DNA of 64,000 nt from Vicinamibacterales bacterium (GTDB lineage Bacteria; Acidobacteriota; Vicinamibacteria; Vicinamibacterales; Fen-181): NCBI GenBank assembly GCA_036504215.1, contig DASXVO010000056.1, forward strand, positions 1 through 64,000, read 5' to 3'. This document shows positions 24,811 to 33,308 of the stretch, in pieces. Within the stretch, counting starts at the first letter, position 1. Each line of letters opens with the position of its first letter. Both the position numbers and the translations under genes were made by a program. A model generated the notes under the pieces. That model searched no databases. It was not told the origin of the DNA and saw only the letters and a program-made list of their open reading frames with translations.

Positions 24811-26268
24811 CTAGAACTTGAAGTAGATGAACGCGTTGCTCGTGTCAACGGAGAACGCGATCAGGATGACGACGAACAGAGCGCAGCCCACTGCCTTCAC
24901 CTCGACGGGCACGCGTTCGAGAACAGTGAGTTCGTCCACGTGGCGCTGTACGTACTCGAGACCGAGCAGGATGCACACCAGCCCAAGGCTCAGGAACAGG
25001 TTCACCCGGCCGGCGTGCGGGAGCCTGAACTGCATGTACCGGAGATAGGTCCAGGCGTTCTCGAACGAGGTCGCGCGGAAGAGAATCCAGGCGAGCGTCA
25101 CCAGCTGGAACGTCAGGAAGATACTGATGGCCCGGTGCAGACGCGGCAGGCGGTTGAGCCGAATCGCCCGGACCACGCGGCGCCTGAGGCCTTTCGTGCC
25201 GAACGACGTGACGAGGAACACGCCGTGGAGTGCGCCCCAGGCCACGAACGTCCACGCCGCTCCGTGCCACAGGCCGCCGAGCAGCATCGTCACCGACATG
25301 CCGATCGCGTAGCTCCAACCCTCGACCGGAATCCGCAGCCATCGGTCGGCCTCGAACCGGCGCATCACGGCATACGCGATCGGCAGGAACAGGTAATCGC
25401 GCAGCCAACTCGACAGGGTGATGTGCCACCGCGTCCAGAACTGGCTGACGTCACGGCTCAGATACGGGTAATCGAAGTTCTTTGGCGCCGACAGGCCGAG
25501 CATTCGGGACACGCCCGTCGAGATGTCCGAGTAGCCCGAGAAATCACAGTAGATCTGGAAATAGTAGCAGTAGGCGCCCAGCAGGAGATGGAGGCCCTTG
25601 TACTTCGGCGCCAGGAAGACCTCGCCGACGTAGTAGGCCAGCCGGTCGGCAATCACCATCTTCTTGAACAGGCCCCACGCCACCAGCCGCCCGCCCGCCA
25701 GGAGCCGATCGAGATCGAACGCGACCGGCTGCCGCACCTGCGGCAGGAACTGTCCGGGGCGCTCGATCGGTCCCGCGAGGATCTGCGGGAAGAAAGCCAC
25801 GTAGAGCGCGAAGTAGCCGGCATGCCGCTCGACGGGCACCTTCCGGTGGTAGACGTCGAGGCTGTAGCTGACCAGCTTGAAGACATAGAAGGAGATGCCG
25901 ATCGGTGCCAGGATGCTCAGTGGTGCGATTGGCCTGGCCTGGAGCAGCGCGTTGCCAACCGACTGAATCGTCTCCCAGAACAGGTTCAGGTACTTGAAGA
26001 CGATCAACGCGCCGATCGGCACTCCGACGCAAACAGCCAGGAGGATCCGGCGCCGGCGTTTGGACTCCGTGCGCTCCATGAACCTGGCAGCCGTGTAGAC
26101 GACGGCCGTCAGGCCGATCAGGACGGCGGGGACGTCCAGGCCGAAGGTGCCGTAGAAGACGTAGCTCGCGGCCAGCAGGCACGCCCACCGGTAGCGGTGC
26201 GGCGTGATGTAGTACACGCCGACGACCGCCAGGCAGAACGCCCAGAAGCCAAGCGAGGTGAAAGACAT
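24811..26268 (-). CDS. MBOAT family O-acyltransferase (AlgI/DltB-like)
   Basis: The 485-residue multi-spanning protein has the family landmarks in order: FFPQILAGPIERP, QIYCDFSGYSDI, RWHITLSSWLRDYLFLP, and GLWHGAAWTFVAWGALHG with the catalytic histidine. The length is normal for AlgI-type proteins. It should move an acyl group, usually acetyl, across the inner membrane for addition to a polysaccharide or cell-wall polymer. The SGNH-like gene downstream would complete the transfer. No glycan synthesis genes lie next to the pair, so the target is unknown; the glycan locus at the right end of the window is one candidate. Confidence 0.92.
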   Translation of the reverse strand: MSFTSLGFWAFCLAVVGVYYITPHRYRWACLLAASYVFYGTFGLDVPAVLIGLTAVVYTAARFMERTESKRRRRILLAVCVGVPIGALIVFKYLNLFWETIQSVGNALLQARPIAPLSILAPIGISFYVFKLVSYSLDVYHRKVPVERHAGYFALYVAFFPQILAGPIERPGQFLPQVRQPVAFDLDRLLAGGRLVAWGLFKKMVIADRLAYYVGEVFLAPKYKGLHLLLGAYCYYFQIYCDFSGYSDISTGVSRMLGLSAPKNFDYPYLSRDVSQFWTRWHITLSSWLRDYLFLPIAYAVMRRFEADRWLRIPVEGWSYAIGMSVTMLLGGLWHGAAWTFVAWGALHGVFLVTSFGTKGLRRRVVRAIRLNRLPRLHRAISIFLTFQLVTLAWILFRATSFENAWTYLRYMQFRLPHAGRVNLFLSLGLVCILLGLEYVQRHVDELTVLERVPVEVKAVGCALFVVILIAFSVDTSNAFIYFKF

Positions 26269-26306
26269 AGCCGAAAATGATAGCGGTCCGAATCAAGGCC
26301 CGTCAA

Positions 26307-27509
26307 TCAAGCGACCGCGGCGTCGAGGCAGGCAGCCGTCCACGCGGGGAACTCCGCCCTCATGTGGAAGTGATCGAGGTACGCGTCATCGGCGGTCGAG
26401 GCCACTCCGACCGTGTCCGCAGGATGCGCCTGGTGCTCGATGACGTTGCCCGCGTGCACGGCGCCGAGCGGGCAGTAGGAGGGCGCCGCGCTCTCCGACG
26501 GCCGATGGTGCCACGCCACGCCCGCGACGATCGGCTCGGGCAGGCCCCACAGGCCCAGCAGATATGCGCCGACCTCGGCGTGCGTCGTGCCCAGGACGTC
26601 ACGTTCCACGAGCCATGTCGGCACGTGATCGCTCGCGGCCTGTTCGACGACGACCGAATAGTCCTCGGGCATCGAGCTGGCGAGGACGAGCTTGCCGATG
26701 TCGTGCAGGAGCGCGGCCGTGAACGCTTCGCCCACGATGTCCGCGGCTTCCTGCTGCCGGCGTGCGATCACACGCGCGAAGCCGGCGGTGGCCATCGAGT
26801 GTCGCCAGACCCTCCCGAGGCCGAAGCGAGCGACTGTCTTCAGGTCGAGCTGGGAGAAGATGTTTGAGGACAGCGCCAAGCCGCGGACTGCTTCGATGCC
26901 GAGCAGCTGTACGGCCTGGACCGGGTCGCCAATCCGCATCCGGAAGCCGAACAGCGGCGAGTTGACGAGTTGCAGGATCTTCGCCGACATTCCCGCGTCG
27001 CGCGCCACGAGGTCGCCGACCTTCCGGGGCGACGCCTGGTCCTTGCGGAGTTCGGCCATCATCGCGAGGTAGGCGGGCGGCAGGCTCGGCACCGACTTGA
27101 GGCGCGTGACCAGCGCCTTGAGATCCGGATCCGAGAGGAGCTCGCCGAGCAGGAGCGTTTCCGCCAGGCGTGCGAAGACGGCGTCGGGTTCGAGCGGTTT
27201 CGCGAGGAACTGGTGTGCGGCATCGTCTGCCCGCACCAGCATGCCGCGGCCCGCGCTCTTCGACAGCAGGAACCGGACGGCGTTGGGCTGGCGACGGGCG
27301 ACCTCGTCGAGGAACGACGTGCCGTCGGCCGCACGGACGTCGATGTCGGCAAGGACGACGTCGAACGGGCGCTGCGAGATCTGGTCGCACGCATCGGCTG
27401 CCGACATGGCACAGACGATCGACCAGTCGCCTCGGGCCGTCCTGAGGGCCTGTTCCAGCTTACCGAGCAGTTTACGATCACGGTCCACGAACAGGACGCG
27501 TCCGACCAC
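26307..27509 (-). CDS. Response regulator with HDOD output domain
   Basis: The 400-residue product has an N-terminal receiver domain (GRVLFVDRDRKLL; a phospho-acceptor Asp likely in VVLADIDVRAADG; lysine in FLAKPLEPD). An HDOD domain follows from about residue 130, with SVPSLPPAYLAMM, ILQLVNSPLFGF and LLHDIGKLVL. HDOD regulators of this layout act in signalling, motility or stress responses without DNA-binding domains. The frame opens at 27698, but the N-terminal extension has no receiver features. The GTG at 27509 is preceded by AGGGAG and begins exactly at the receiver domain. No histidine kinase is adjacent. Confidence 0.87.
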   Translation of the reverse strand: MVGRVLFVDRDRKLLGKLEQALRTARGDWSIVCAMSAADACDQISQRPFDVVLADIDVRAADGTSFLDEVARRQPNAVRFLLSKSAGRGMLVRADDAAHQFLAKPLEPDAVFARLAETLLLGELLSDPDLKALVTRLKSVPSLPPAYLAMMAELRKDQASPRKVGDLVARDAGMSAKILQLVNSPLFGFRMRIGDPVQAVQLLGIEAVRGLALSSNIFSQLDLKTVARFGLGRVWRHSMATAGFARVIARRQQEAADIVGEAFTAALLHDIGKLVLASSMPEDYSVVVEQAASDHVPTWLVERDVLGTTHAEVGAYLLGLWGLPEPIVAGVAWHHRPSESAAPSYCPLGAVHAGNVIEHQAHPADTVGVASTADDAYLDHFHMRAEFPAWTAACLDAAVA

Positions 27510-27691
27510 GGTTGTCTCCCTGCGTTCGTTCCGACACCGCACGGGTCCATAACGGAAATCGGCAGATACCGACAGGAGGTGAGTGCGGACCGCTCCGACA
27601 CGGTGGAGCTCTGGGCAGTGACGTGCGGAGCCATCGCGACACGACAGGATTGACGCTCGCTCCCCGACCCGGGCTGTGGCACAGTAGTGCC

Positions 27692-28918
27692 ATGACACGC
27701 GACGTCATCCGCCGCCTGCCGAAGACCGACCTCCACGTGCACCTGGACGGGTCGCTCAGGCTTTCGAGCCTGATTGACATGGCGCGCGAGCGGAAGGTCG
27801 GATTGCCCTCCTCGTCCGAGGAGGGCCTGCAGCAGCTGGTCTTTCGCCCGCACTACGCAAACCTGGCGGAGTACCTCGAAGGGTTTCGCTACACGGTCCC
27901 GGTGCTCCAGGATCGTGAGGCGCTCGAGCGTTCGGCGTTCGAGCTGTGCGAGGACTGCCAGGCGGAGGGCGTCCGCTACGTCGAGGTCAGGTTCGCGCCG
28001 CAGCTGCACGTGCGTCCCGGCTTCGGCGTCCCGGACGTGGTTCGGGCCGTGGACGCCGGCATCCGACGTGCGTCGGCGGCCTTCAACAGGCGCCCCGAAG
28101 TGGTCGCCGGTCACGAACCTCGCTTCGTCGCGGGGATCATCCTCTGCGCGCTCCGCTACTTCACGGCGGACCTCTCGGAGGGCTACCGCCGGATCCTGGA
28201 GGCGCTGCCCGAAGCATCACCGCAGGAACTGCACGCGGCGGCGAGCGTCCAGGTCGCGCGCGCGGCGGCGCGGCTGAAGCACGAGGAAGGTCTGTTGGTC
28301 GTGGGGATCGATCTGGCGGGGCAGGAGAAGGGATACCCGGCCGAAGACCATCGCGCCGCGTATCAGGTGGCGCATGCGGCGTTCCTCGGCAAGACGGTGC
28401 ACGCCGGCGAGGACTACGGCCCAGAATCGATCTTCCAGGCCATCGGGAACCTGCACGCCGACCGAATCGGCCACGGCACCTGGCTGTTCGACGACACCAA
28501 GATTCACAATCGCCGCGTGACCGACGGAAAGGCGTATGTCGAACGGCTCGCGCAGTTCATCGCCGACAAGCGCATCACCATCGAGGTGTGCTTGACGTCG
28601 AATCAACAGACCGTGCCGGAGTTTGCCTCCGACCTGCGGTGCCATCCGTTCGCCGAGATGCGCCAGCGCCGGCTGTCGACGACCATCTGTACCGATAACC
28701 GGCTCGTGTCGAACACAACCGTCTCGAACGAGATCGAACGGGCGGCGGACGCCTTCGCGCTGACGGACCGCGAGGTGAGGGACATTCTGATCTACGGCTT
28801 CAAGCGGAGCTTCTTCCCGGGCACCTACCTCGAGAAGCGCACCTACGTTCGGCAGATGATCGACTTTGCCGACAGAATTCTGGCCGGCCACGACGCCCCC
28901 CCTGCGCCGCCCTCCTGA
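27692..28918 (+). CDS. add: Adenosine deaminase family protein
   Basis: The 408-residue product should deaminate adenosine, or a related purine, to the inosine form. Zinc ligands are in KTDLHVHLDGSL; HAGEDYGPES supplies the next His and the catalytic Glu; DRIGHGTWL the third His; and CTDN the metal-binding Asp. It is longer than typical bacterial enzymes of about 330-350 residues, with an extended region in the middle (ALRYFTADLSEGYRRILEAL) and a proline-rich tail. This could mean a different substrate range within the family. The frame is open from 27512, but the ATG at 27692 gives the conserved N-terminus. It is divergent from the HDOD regulator. Confidence 0.88.
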   Translation: MTRDVIRRLPKTDLHVHLDGSLRLSSLIDMARERKVGLPSSSEEGLQQLVFRPHYANLAEYLEGFRYTVPVLQDREALERSAFELCEDCQAEGVRYVEVRFAPQLHVRPGFGVPDVVRAVDAGIRRASAAFNRRPEVVAGHEPRFVAGIILCALRYFTADLSEGYRRILEALPEASPQELHAAASVQVARAAARLKHEEGLLVVGIDLAGQEKGYPAEDHRAAYQVAHAAFLGKTVHAGEDYGPESIFQAIGNLHADRIGHGTWLFDDTKIHNRRVTDGKAYVERLAQFIADKRITIEVCLTSNQQTVPEFASDLRCHPFAEMRQRRLSTTICTDNRLVSNTTVSNEIERAADAFALTDREVRDILIYGFKRSFFPGTYLEKRTYVRQMIDFADRILAGHDAPPAPPS

Positions 28919-29211
28919 GTGCTTCGACTCGCATCTACGGCCACAATCCGCACTCGGCGCGCGCGGCCACGCCGGGGATGAACCCAGGATCGGAACCCAG
29001 GGTCGGAACTGGCAATGTTCTCTCCACGGCGCTACACTGCCTACGGGTCGCAGCCATTTCATCGATCTCGCCGGGGGCGGCGGCGGCGGCGGCGCGGAGA
29101 GGGGAGAGCGATGCCTCATGGCGCGCCCCGGTGGTGACAGCGTGACGCAAGCCTCGCGGCTCGCGGCTTGCAGGTTGACTGGTTCGGGAAGCACATGGAG
29201 GATGAGATCAC
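28919..29211. other. Intergenic stretch with a short GGC tract
   Basis: No gene is visible in these 293 bases. Six GGC triplets lie at 29076-29093. A partial direct repeat of a GATCGGAACCCAGG-type unit lies at about 28983-29010. The stretch should contain the promoter of the helix-hairpin-helix gene at 29212. Confidence 0.4.
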
Positions 29212-29802
29212 ATGTTGACGCAAAGACGCCTCGTCGTCGTGCTCGCTCTCGCGTTCCTCGTCGCCGGAGCGCCCGGATTGATGGCACAGGCCGCAAAGGC
29301 CGCAGCGCCGGCGGCGCAGGCCGCGCCGGCCGTCAAGGTTGACCTGAACTCAGCCAGCCAGGCGGACCTCGAGAAACTGCCGGGCATCGGTCCGGCGACA
29401 GCGAAGAAGATCATCGCCGGCCGACCGTTCGCCTCGGTGGCTGACCTGGCCAAGGCTGGGGTTTCGGCCAACACCATCACGAAGATCACGCCGCTCGTGA
29501 CGGTCGCTGCCGCTGCGACGCCGGCCGCCCCTGCAGCCACCGCTCCCGCTGCAGCGACGAAGACCGCTGCCCAAGCCGCCGCTCCGGCTGCTGCTGCGCC
29601 CGCCAAGGCCGCCGCCCCTGGCGTCGCGGCCGCGCAGCCGCCCGCCCCTGGGATGGTGTGGGTGAACACCTTGACCAAGGTGTACCACAAGGAAGGCGAC
29701 CGCTATTTCGGCAAGACGAAGGCGGGCAAGTACATGACGGAGGAAGAGGCCATCAAGGCTGGGTACCGCGCTGCGAAGGCAGGCGCCGCCAAGAAGAAAT
29801 AG
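29212..29802 (+). CDS. Secreted helix-hairpin-helix (ComEA-like) protein
   Basis: The 196-residue product has a signal peptide (LVVVLALAFLVAG, ending near LMAQ). A helix-hairpin-helix domain at about 44-85 reads VDLNSASQADLEKLPGIGPATAKKIIAG, as in the DNA-binding protein ComEA. A long Ala/Pro/Lys linker follows. The C-terminal motif WVNTLTKVYHKEGDRYFGK with KYMTEEEAIKAGYRAAK resembles a small domain found in secreted nucleases and HhH proteins. That domain usually has a Cys after YH, which is Lys here. DNA binding outside the cytoplasm is plausible, but no other competence gene is visible. A GGAGGATGAG site lies before the ATG. Confidence 0.8.
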   Translation: MLTQRRLVVVLALAFLVAGAPGLMAQAAKAAAPAAQAAPAVKVDLNSASQADLEKLPGIGPATAKKIIAGRPFASVADLAKAGVSANTITKITPLVTVAAAATPAAPAATAPAAATKTAAQAAAPAAAAPAKAAAPGVAAAQPPAPGMVWVNTLTKVYHKEGDRYFGKTKAGKYMTEEEAIKAGYRAAKAGAAKKK

Positions 29803-29817
29803 GGCGGCACCGAGCCC

Positions 29818-30420
29818 ATGAAAGTCCAGGCGCTGGCACGGAACACGCGACTCTACAGCTCGAACGTCTTCCTGGTCACCGGCGACTGGAACCGCCTGGA
29901 AGACGTCAACGGGCTCGTGGATGCGGGTGCCGATCCCGCGGTCATGACGTTTCTGGCCGATGCCGCGACCGGTGTCGGCAAGCGGAAGCTGGATATCGTC
30001 GTGCTCACGCACCGTCACTTCGATCACGCGACGATGGTGCCGATGCTGAGAAAGGCGTACGCGCCGACGATCGCCGCGTTCGGTCCGGGAGATGACGTGG
30101 ACCGCGCGCTGGCGGATGGCGACGTGATCCGCCTCGGCGACGAGGACTTCGAAGTCATCCAGACGCCGGGCCACACCGAGGATTCGATCTGCCTGTATGG
30201 TCAACGCAGCGGCGCGTTGTTCGCCGGCGACACGCCGCTCGTTCATCTCTCGCCTGACGGCGACTACGAGTCAGGCTACGTCAACGCCCTCCGTCGAATC
30301 GTCGAAAAGCCCGTCAAGACGATTTACTTCGGCCACGGCGATCCGCTGACGGCCGACTGTCGTGCTCAACTCCACGCCTCGCTCCTGGTGGCGGAGCGTT
30401 ACAGGCGGAGTGCGCGGTGA
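29818..30420 (+). CDS. MBL-fold metallo-hydrolase
   Basis: The 200-residue product carries the metal site LTHRHFDHATM (HxHxDH), then TPGHTEDSICLY, the bridging Asp in LFAGDTPL, and a late FGHGDPL. This is the glyoxalase II/beta-lactamase fold. The protein is shorter than glyoxalase II and lacks its substrate-binding helical domain, so the substrate is open. No signal peptide is seen. It begins 15 bases after the HhH gene and is probably co-transcribed. It converges with the third orphan permease, leaving nine bases between the stops. Confidence 0.88.
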   Translation: MKVQALARNTRLYSSNVFLVTGDWNRLEDVNGLVDAGADPAVMTFLADAATGVGKRKLDIVVLTHRHFDHATMVPMLRKAYAPTIAAFGPGDDVDRALADGDVIRLGDEDFEVIQTPGHTEDSICLYGQRSGALFAGDTPLVHLSPDGDYESGYVNALRRIVEKPVKTIYFGHGDPLTADCRAQLHASLLVAERYRRSAR

Positions 30421-30429
30421 GAATCGTCC

Positions 30430-32943
30430 TCACTCCGCGCGGAGCGCGATCATCGGATCGACGCGGGTCGCCCTCCGGGCGGGCACCAGCGTGGCCACGA
30501 GGCCGACGAGCGCGATCAGGCCCGCCACGAAGCCGAAGGTCAGCGGGTCGAGCGCGCTGACGCCAAACAGCACCGTGGCAATTGCGTCCCGTCCGAGCGC
30601 GGCGATCGTCACGGACAGTCCGATCCCGATGGCGAGACCGAGGCCCAGCTGTCGCGATCCCTGTTTCAGCACCATCGTCAGGATGCGCCGGTAGTCCGCG
30701 CCAAGGGCCATCCGCACACCGTACTCCTGTGTCCGCTGGTTGACCGAGAACGACATCACTCCGTAGATCCCGACCGCCGCCAGGATGACCGCCACGATGC
30801 CGAAGATCGTGAACATCACCGCGATGATCCGCGGGCCGGCGACGGCAGAGTCGAGATTGTAGGCCGGCGTGCCCGTGAAATAGAGCGGAAGGTTGGGGTC
30901 CACCTTGTTCACCTGTCGCCTCAGTTCACGGAGTAGTGTCTCCGGGCGCTGGCCCGCGTGCGGCTTCACGAGCACTGTGGCGAACTGGCTGGCGGCCGGC
31001 TCGTCCTGCGCCGGACCGAACGGAATCGAGTAGAACGGCACGTAGTACCCGGAGTCGTCGACGTTCGGGATGTTGAAGGGTCCCTGCATGCGTACGGTCG
31101 TCACGACGCCGACGATCGTGCGCCACGGGCCGTACTGCGGCGTGGAGCCGTCTCCGGTGCGAAAGCGCCGGCCCATCGGGCTCTCGGTGCCGAAGTGCTT
31201 CCTGGCAAATGCCGCGTTCACGATGGCCACCGGGAGCTTCGAGTCCAGATCGTCGTCGGTGAACGTCCGCCCCTCGATGACCCGCTGCCCCATGACGTCG
31301 AAGAAGCTGCCGTTCACCTGCTCGAAGTTCGCGTTGAGCCGGTCGCGGCGATTCTTGTAGACCTTCCCTTCGATCTCGACAGGGCCCGAGCCGCTGAACA
31401 CCATTCGAAGCCGGCTGCTGTAGGCGACGGCCTCGAACTGTGACGCGCCTCGGAGTTCCCGGATGAGCCGGTCGTAGAACTGTTTCCGGGCCGCCTGTGT
31501 CGGGTAGTCGCCATCCATCAGGCCCATCCGGGCCGACATGATGCCGGACGTGTCGTACCCGTAGTCGATGTTCTGCTGTGCCAGGATCGAGCGGAGTTGC
31601 AGGAGCGACCCGATCAACAGCAGGCAGGTCACCACGATCTGGGTCACCACGAGACCGCGTGTGACGAGGTTGATGGCGCGGTTGGTGTTGCCCCGCCCGC
31701 CCTCCCGAAGGACCCCGGCCACGTTCGCCCTCGATGCCATCCACGCCGGCAGCAGTCCGGAGACCACGGCCGCGACGATCGTGGCGAGGACGGTGAACGT
31801 GAGCACCTTGGCGTCGATGTCGAACGTCATCCACGCTGGCGGGGGGTTGTCCATGTTGCGGAGCGTGGTCGCGAACCAGTCCACCGACAGGTACGCGAGG
31901 CCCACGCCGACCGCGGCGCCCACGCAGGCCAGCAACAGGCTCTCGGTCAGCATCTGACCGATGAGTCGCGTTCGGGTGGCACCGAGCGATGAGCGGACGG
32001 CGAGTTCCTTCGCGCGCAGCGTGGCCCGCGCGAACTGCATGTTCATCACGTTGAAGCAGGCGATGAGGAGCACGCCGACGCAGAACGCCAGCATCGTCAT
32101 CAGCGTCCCGCGCAGTTGAGGCCCGGTGACGGTGTCGAGGAGTGGCTGGACGAGGCCGTCGGTGAACGTCTTGCTGGTGTCGGGATAGGCCGTCGCGAAC
32201 CGCTTGGCGAACGCCGTCATCTCCGCACGGGCCGTGTCCAGCGTGACGCCCCGTTTGATGAGCCCGATGACGCCCGGAGCGTTCGCCTGCGGATCGTTCC
32301 TGGGCCGGACCGGGAACTCGCTGTTGAGCGGGATCCAGAGTTCCTCAACCGTCGGAAACACGAACCCCTTGGGCATCACGCCGATGATCGTGGCCGGCTT
32401 GCCGTTGATGCGGACCGACTTGCCCACCACGCTGGCCGCGCCGCCGAAGTCCCTCTGCCACAGCCCGTAGCCGATGAGCGCGACCTTCTCGGCGCCCGGC
32501 GTGTTGTCCGCCGCGGTGAAGTCACGCCCGAGCATCGGGCCGACGCCCAGGACGCGCATGAAGGTCTCGGAAGTGTACGCGCCGGTGTAGCGCCGGGGCT
32601 GGCCGTCGATCGTGATGTTGACCGTCGATCCGTTCAGGAATGCCGTCATCAGCTCGAAGGACTTCTGCTCGGGCACCATCTCCTGGTAGTCCATCGAGAG
32701 CACGCGGTTGTTCGTACCGAAAGCCGTCGCCGTGGACGGGTCTGAAAACGAGACGTTCGTCAGCCGGTCGCCGTTGGGAAACGAGAACCCGCGCAGCATG
32801 ATGCCGTTCACCACGCTGAACTGGGTGGTGACGGCGCAAACGCCAAGGGCGAGCACGAAGATCGCCAGGGCGCAGAACGCCTTCTCCTTGACGAGCACCC
32901 GGACGCCGATGCGAACGTCCCGGGCGACGGACTCTGCAAACAT
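30430..32943 (-). CDS. Orphan MacB/FtsX-like ABC permease (ADOP family), copy 3
   Basis: The product of about 837 residues starts with a short cytoplasmic part and a first membrane helix (ALAIFVLALGVCAVTTQFSVV). A MacB-like periplasmic domain follows, then two FtsX blocks (KELAVRSSLGATRTRLIGQML and QEYGVRMALGADYRRIL). Like copy 1 it lacks the long N-terminal leader. No ATPase gene is nearby. The frame opens at 33186, but the ATG at 32943 has a GGGGGAAG stretch upstream and fits the family. The periplasmic domain differs clearly from the other two copies, so these are not recent duplicates. Confidence 0.88.
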   Translation of the reverse strand: MFAESVARDVRIGVRVLVKEKAFCALAIFVLALGVCAVTTQFSVVNGIMLRGFSFPNGDRLTNVSFSDPSTATAFGTNNRVLSMDYQEMVPEQKSFELMTAFLNGSTVNITIDGQPRRYTGAYTSETFMRVLGVGPMLGRDFTAADNTPGAEKVALIGYGLWQRDFGGAASVVGKSVRINGKPATIIGVMPKGFVFPTVEELWIPLNSEFPVRPRNDPQANAPGVIGLIKRGVTLDTARAEMTAFAKRFATAYPDTSKTFTDGLVQPLLDTVTGPQLRGTLMTMLAFCVGVLLIACFNVMNMQFARATLRAKELAVRSSLGATRTRLIGQMLTESLLLACVGAAVGVGLAYLSVDWFATTLRNMDNPPPAWMTFDIDAKVLTFTVLATIVAAVVSGLLPAWMASRANVAGVLREGGRGNTNRAINLVTRGLVVTQIVVTCLLLIGSLLQLRSILAQQNIDYGYDTSGIMSARMGLMDGDYPTQAARKQFYDRLIRELRGASQFEAVAYSSRLRMVFSGSGPVEIEGKVYKNRRDRLNANFEQVNGSFFDVMGQRVIEGRTFTDDDLDSKLPVAIVNAAFARKHFGTESPMGRRFRTGDGSTPQYGPWRTIVGVVTTVRMQGPFNIPNVDDSGYYVPFYSIPFGPAQDEPAASQFATVLVKPHAGQRPETLLRELRRQVNKVDPNLPLYFTGTPAYNLDSAVAGPRIIAVMFTIFGIVAVILAAVGIYGVMSFSVNQRTQEYGVRMALGADYRRILTMVLKQGSRQLGLGLAIGIGLSVTIAALGRDAIATVLFGVSALDPLTFGFVAGLIALVGLVATLVPARRATRVDPMIALRAE

Positions 32944-33308
32944 GCTTCCCCCAGCTCGGCTGACGCGCCGACACCACGGCCGTGAGCGGATCTCAACAAC
33001 AGAGACGAATGTCGTTGGCCGAAGGTTCGATGGCGGCGGCCTGGGCCCGATGCGCCCATCCAGTTTGCTGCGGCCGAACGCGAGGAAGGACGTTCCCGGC
33101 CCCCATGAGGGTGAAGGCGATAAGCGACGGCACGTAGTCCAGCCAGGGCCTGACGCCGACGAAGAGCGCGGCCAGGAGGGTGGCAAGCCGCCGGGAAGGC
33201 GGAGATCGTGATCCTATGCAGAGGCCACAGAGGTCGCGGAGAGAGGAAGGTTGACGACCTCCGCGACCTCCACGACCTCCATGTTGAACGACAGGCCGTC
33301 GGCCGGCT
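32944..33308. other. Intergenic region with repeats and a possible gene remnant
   Basis: These 365 bases separate the third permease from the RND pump gene. On the minus strand, 33203 down to about 33060 can be read as a hydrophobic peptide (LATLLAALFVGVRPWLDYV, then PSLIAFTLMGAGNVL) with no start codon. This looks like a decayed membrane-protein fragment. Nearer the RND gene lie a small CCGCC/GGCGG hairpin at 33188-33202 and the CACAGAG-type repeat at 33218-33270. Confidence 0.45.
33218..33270. repeat. Second CACAGAG-type repeat with an 11-bp hairpin
   Basis: GAGGTCGCGGA (33230-33240) and TCCGCGACCTC (33260-33270) form a perfect 11-bp inverted repeat with a 19-base loop. Bases 33218-33234 read GCAGAGGCCACAGAGGT and match 3999-4015 with two differences. 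The layout, a CACAGAG motif then a 10-11 bp stem with a 19-20 base loop, is shared with the first copy. It lies about 40 bases after the stop of the RND pump gene, so a role in termination is possible. Confidence 0.6.

Noticed and set aside
29076-29093. Six GGC triplets as a functional microsatellite
   Set aside because: Short GGC runs arise easily at this GC content, and the tract is not placed at a promoter or start codon.
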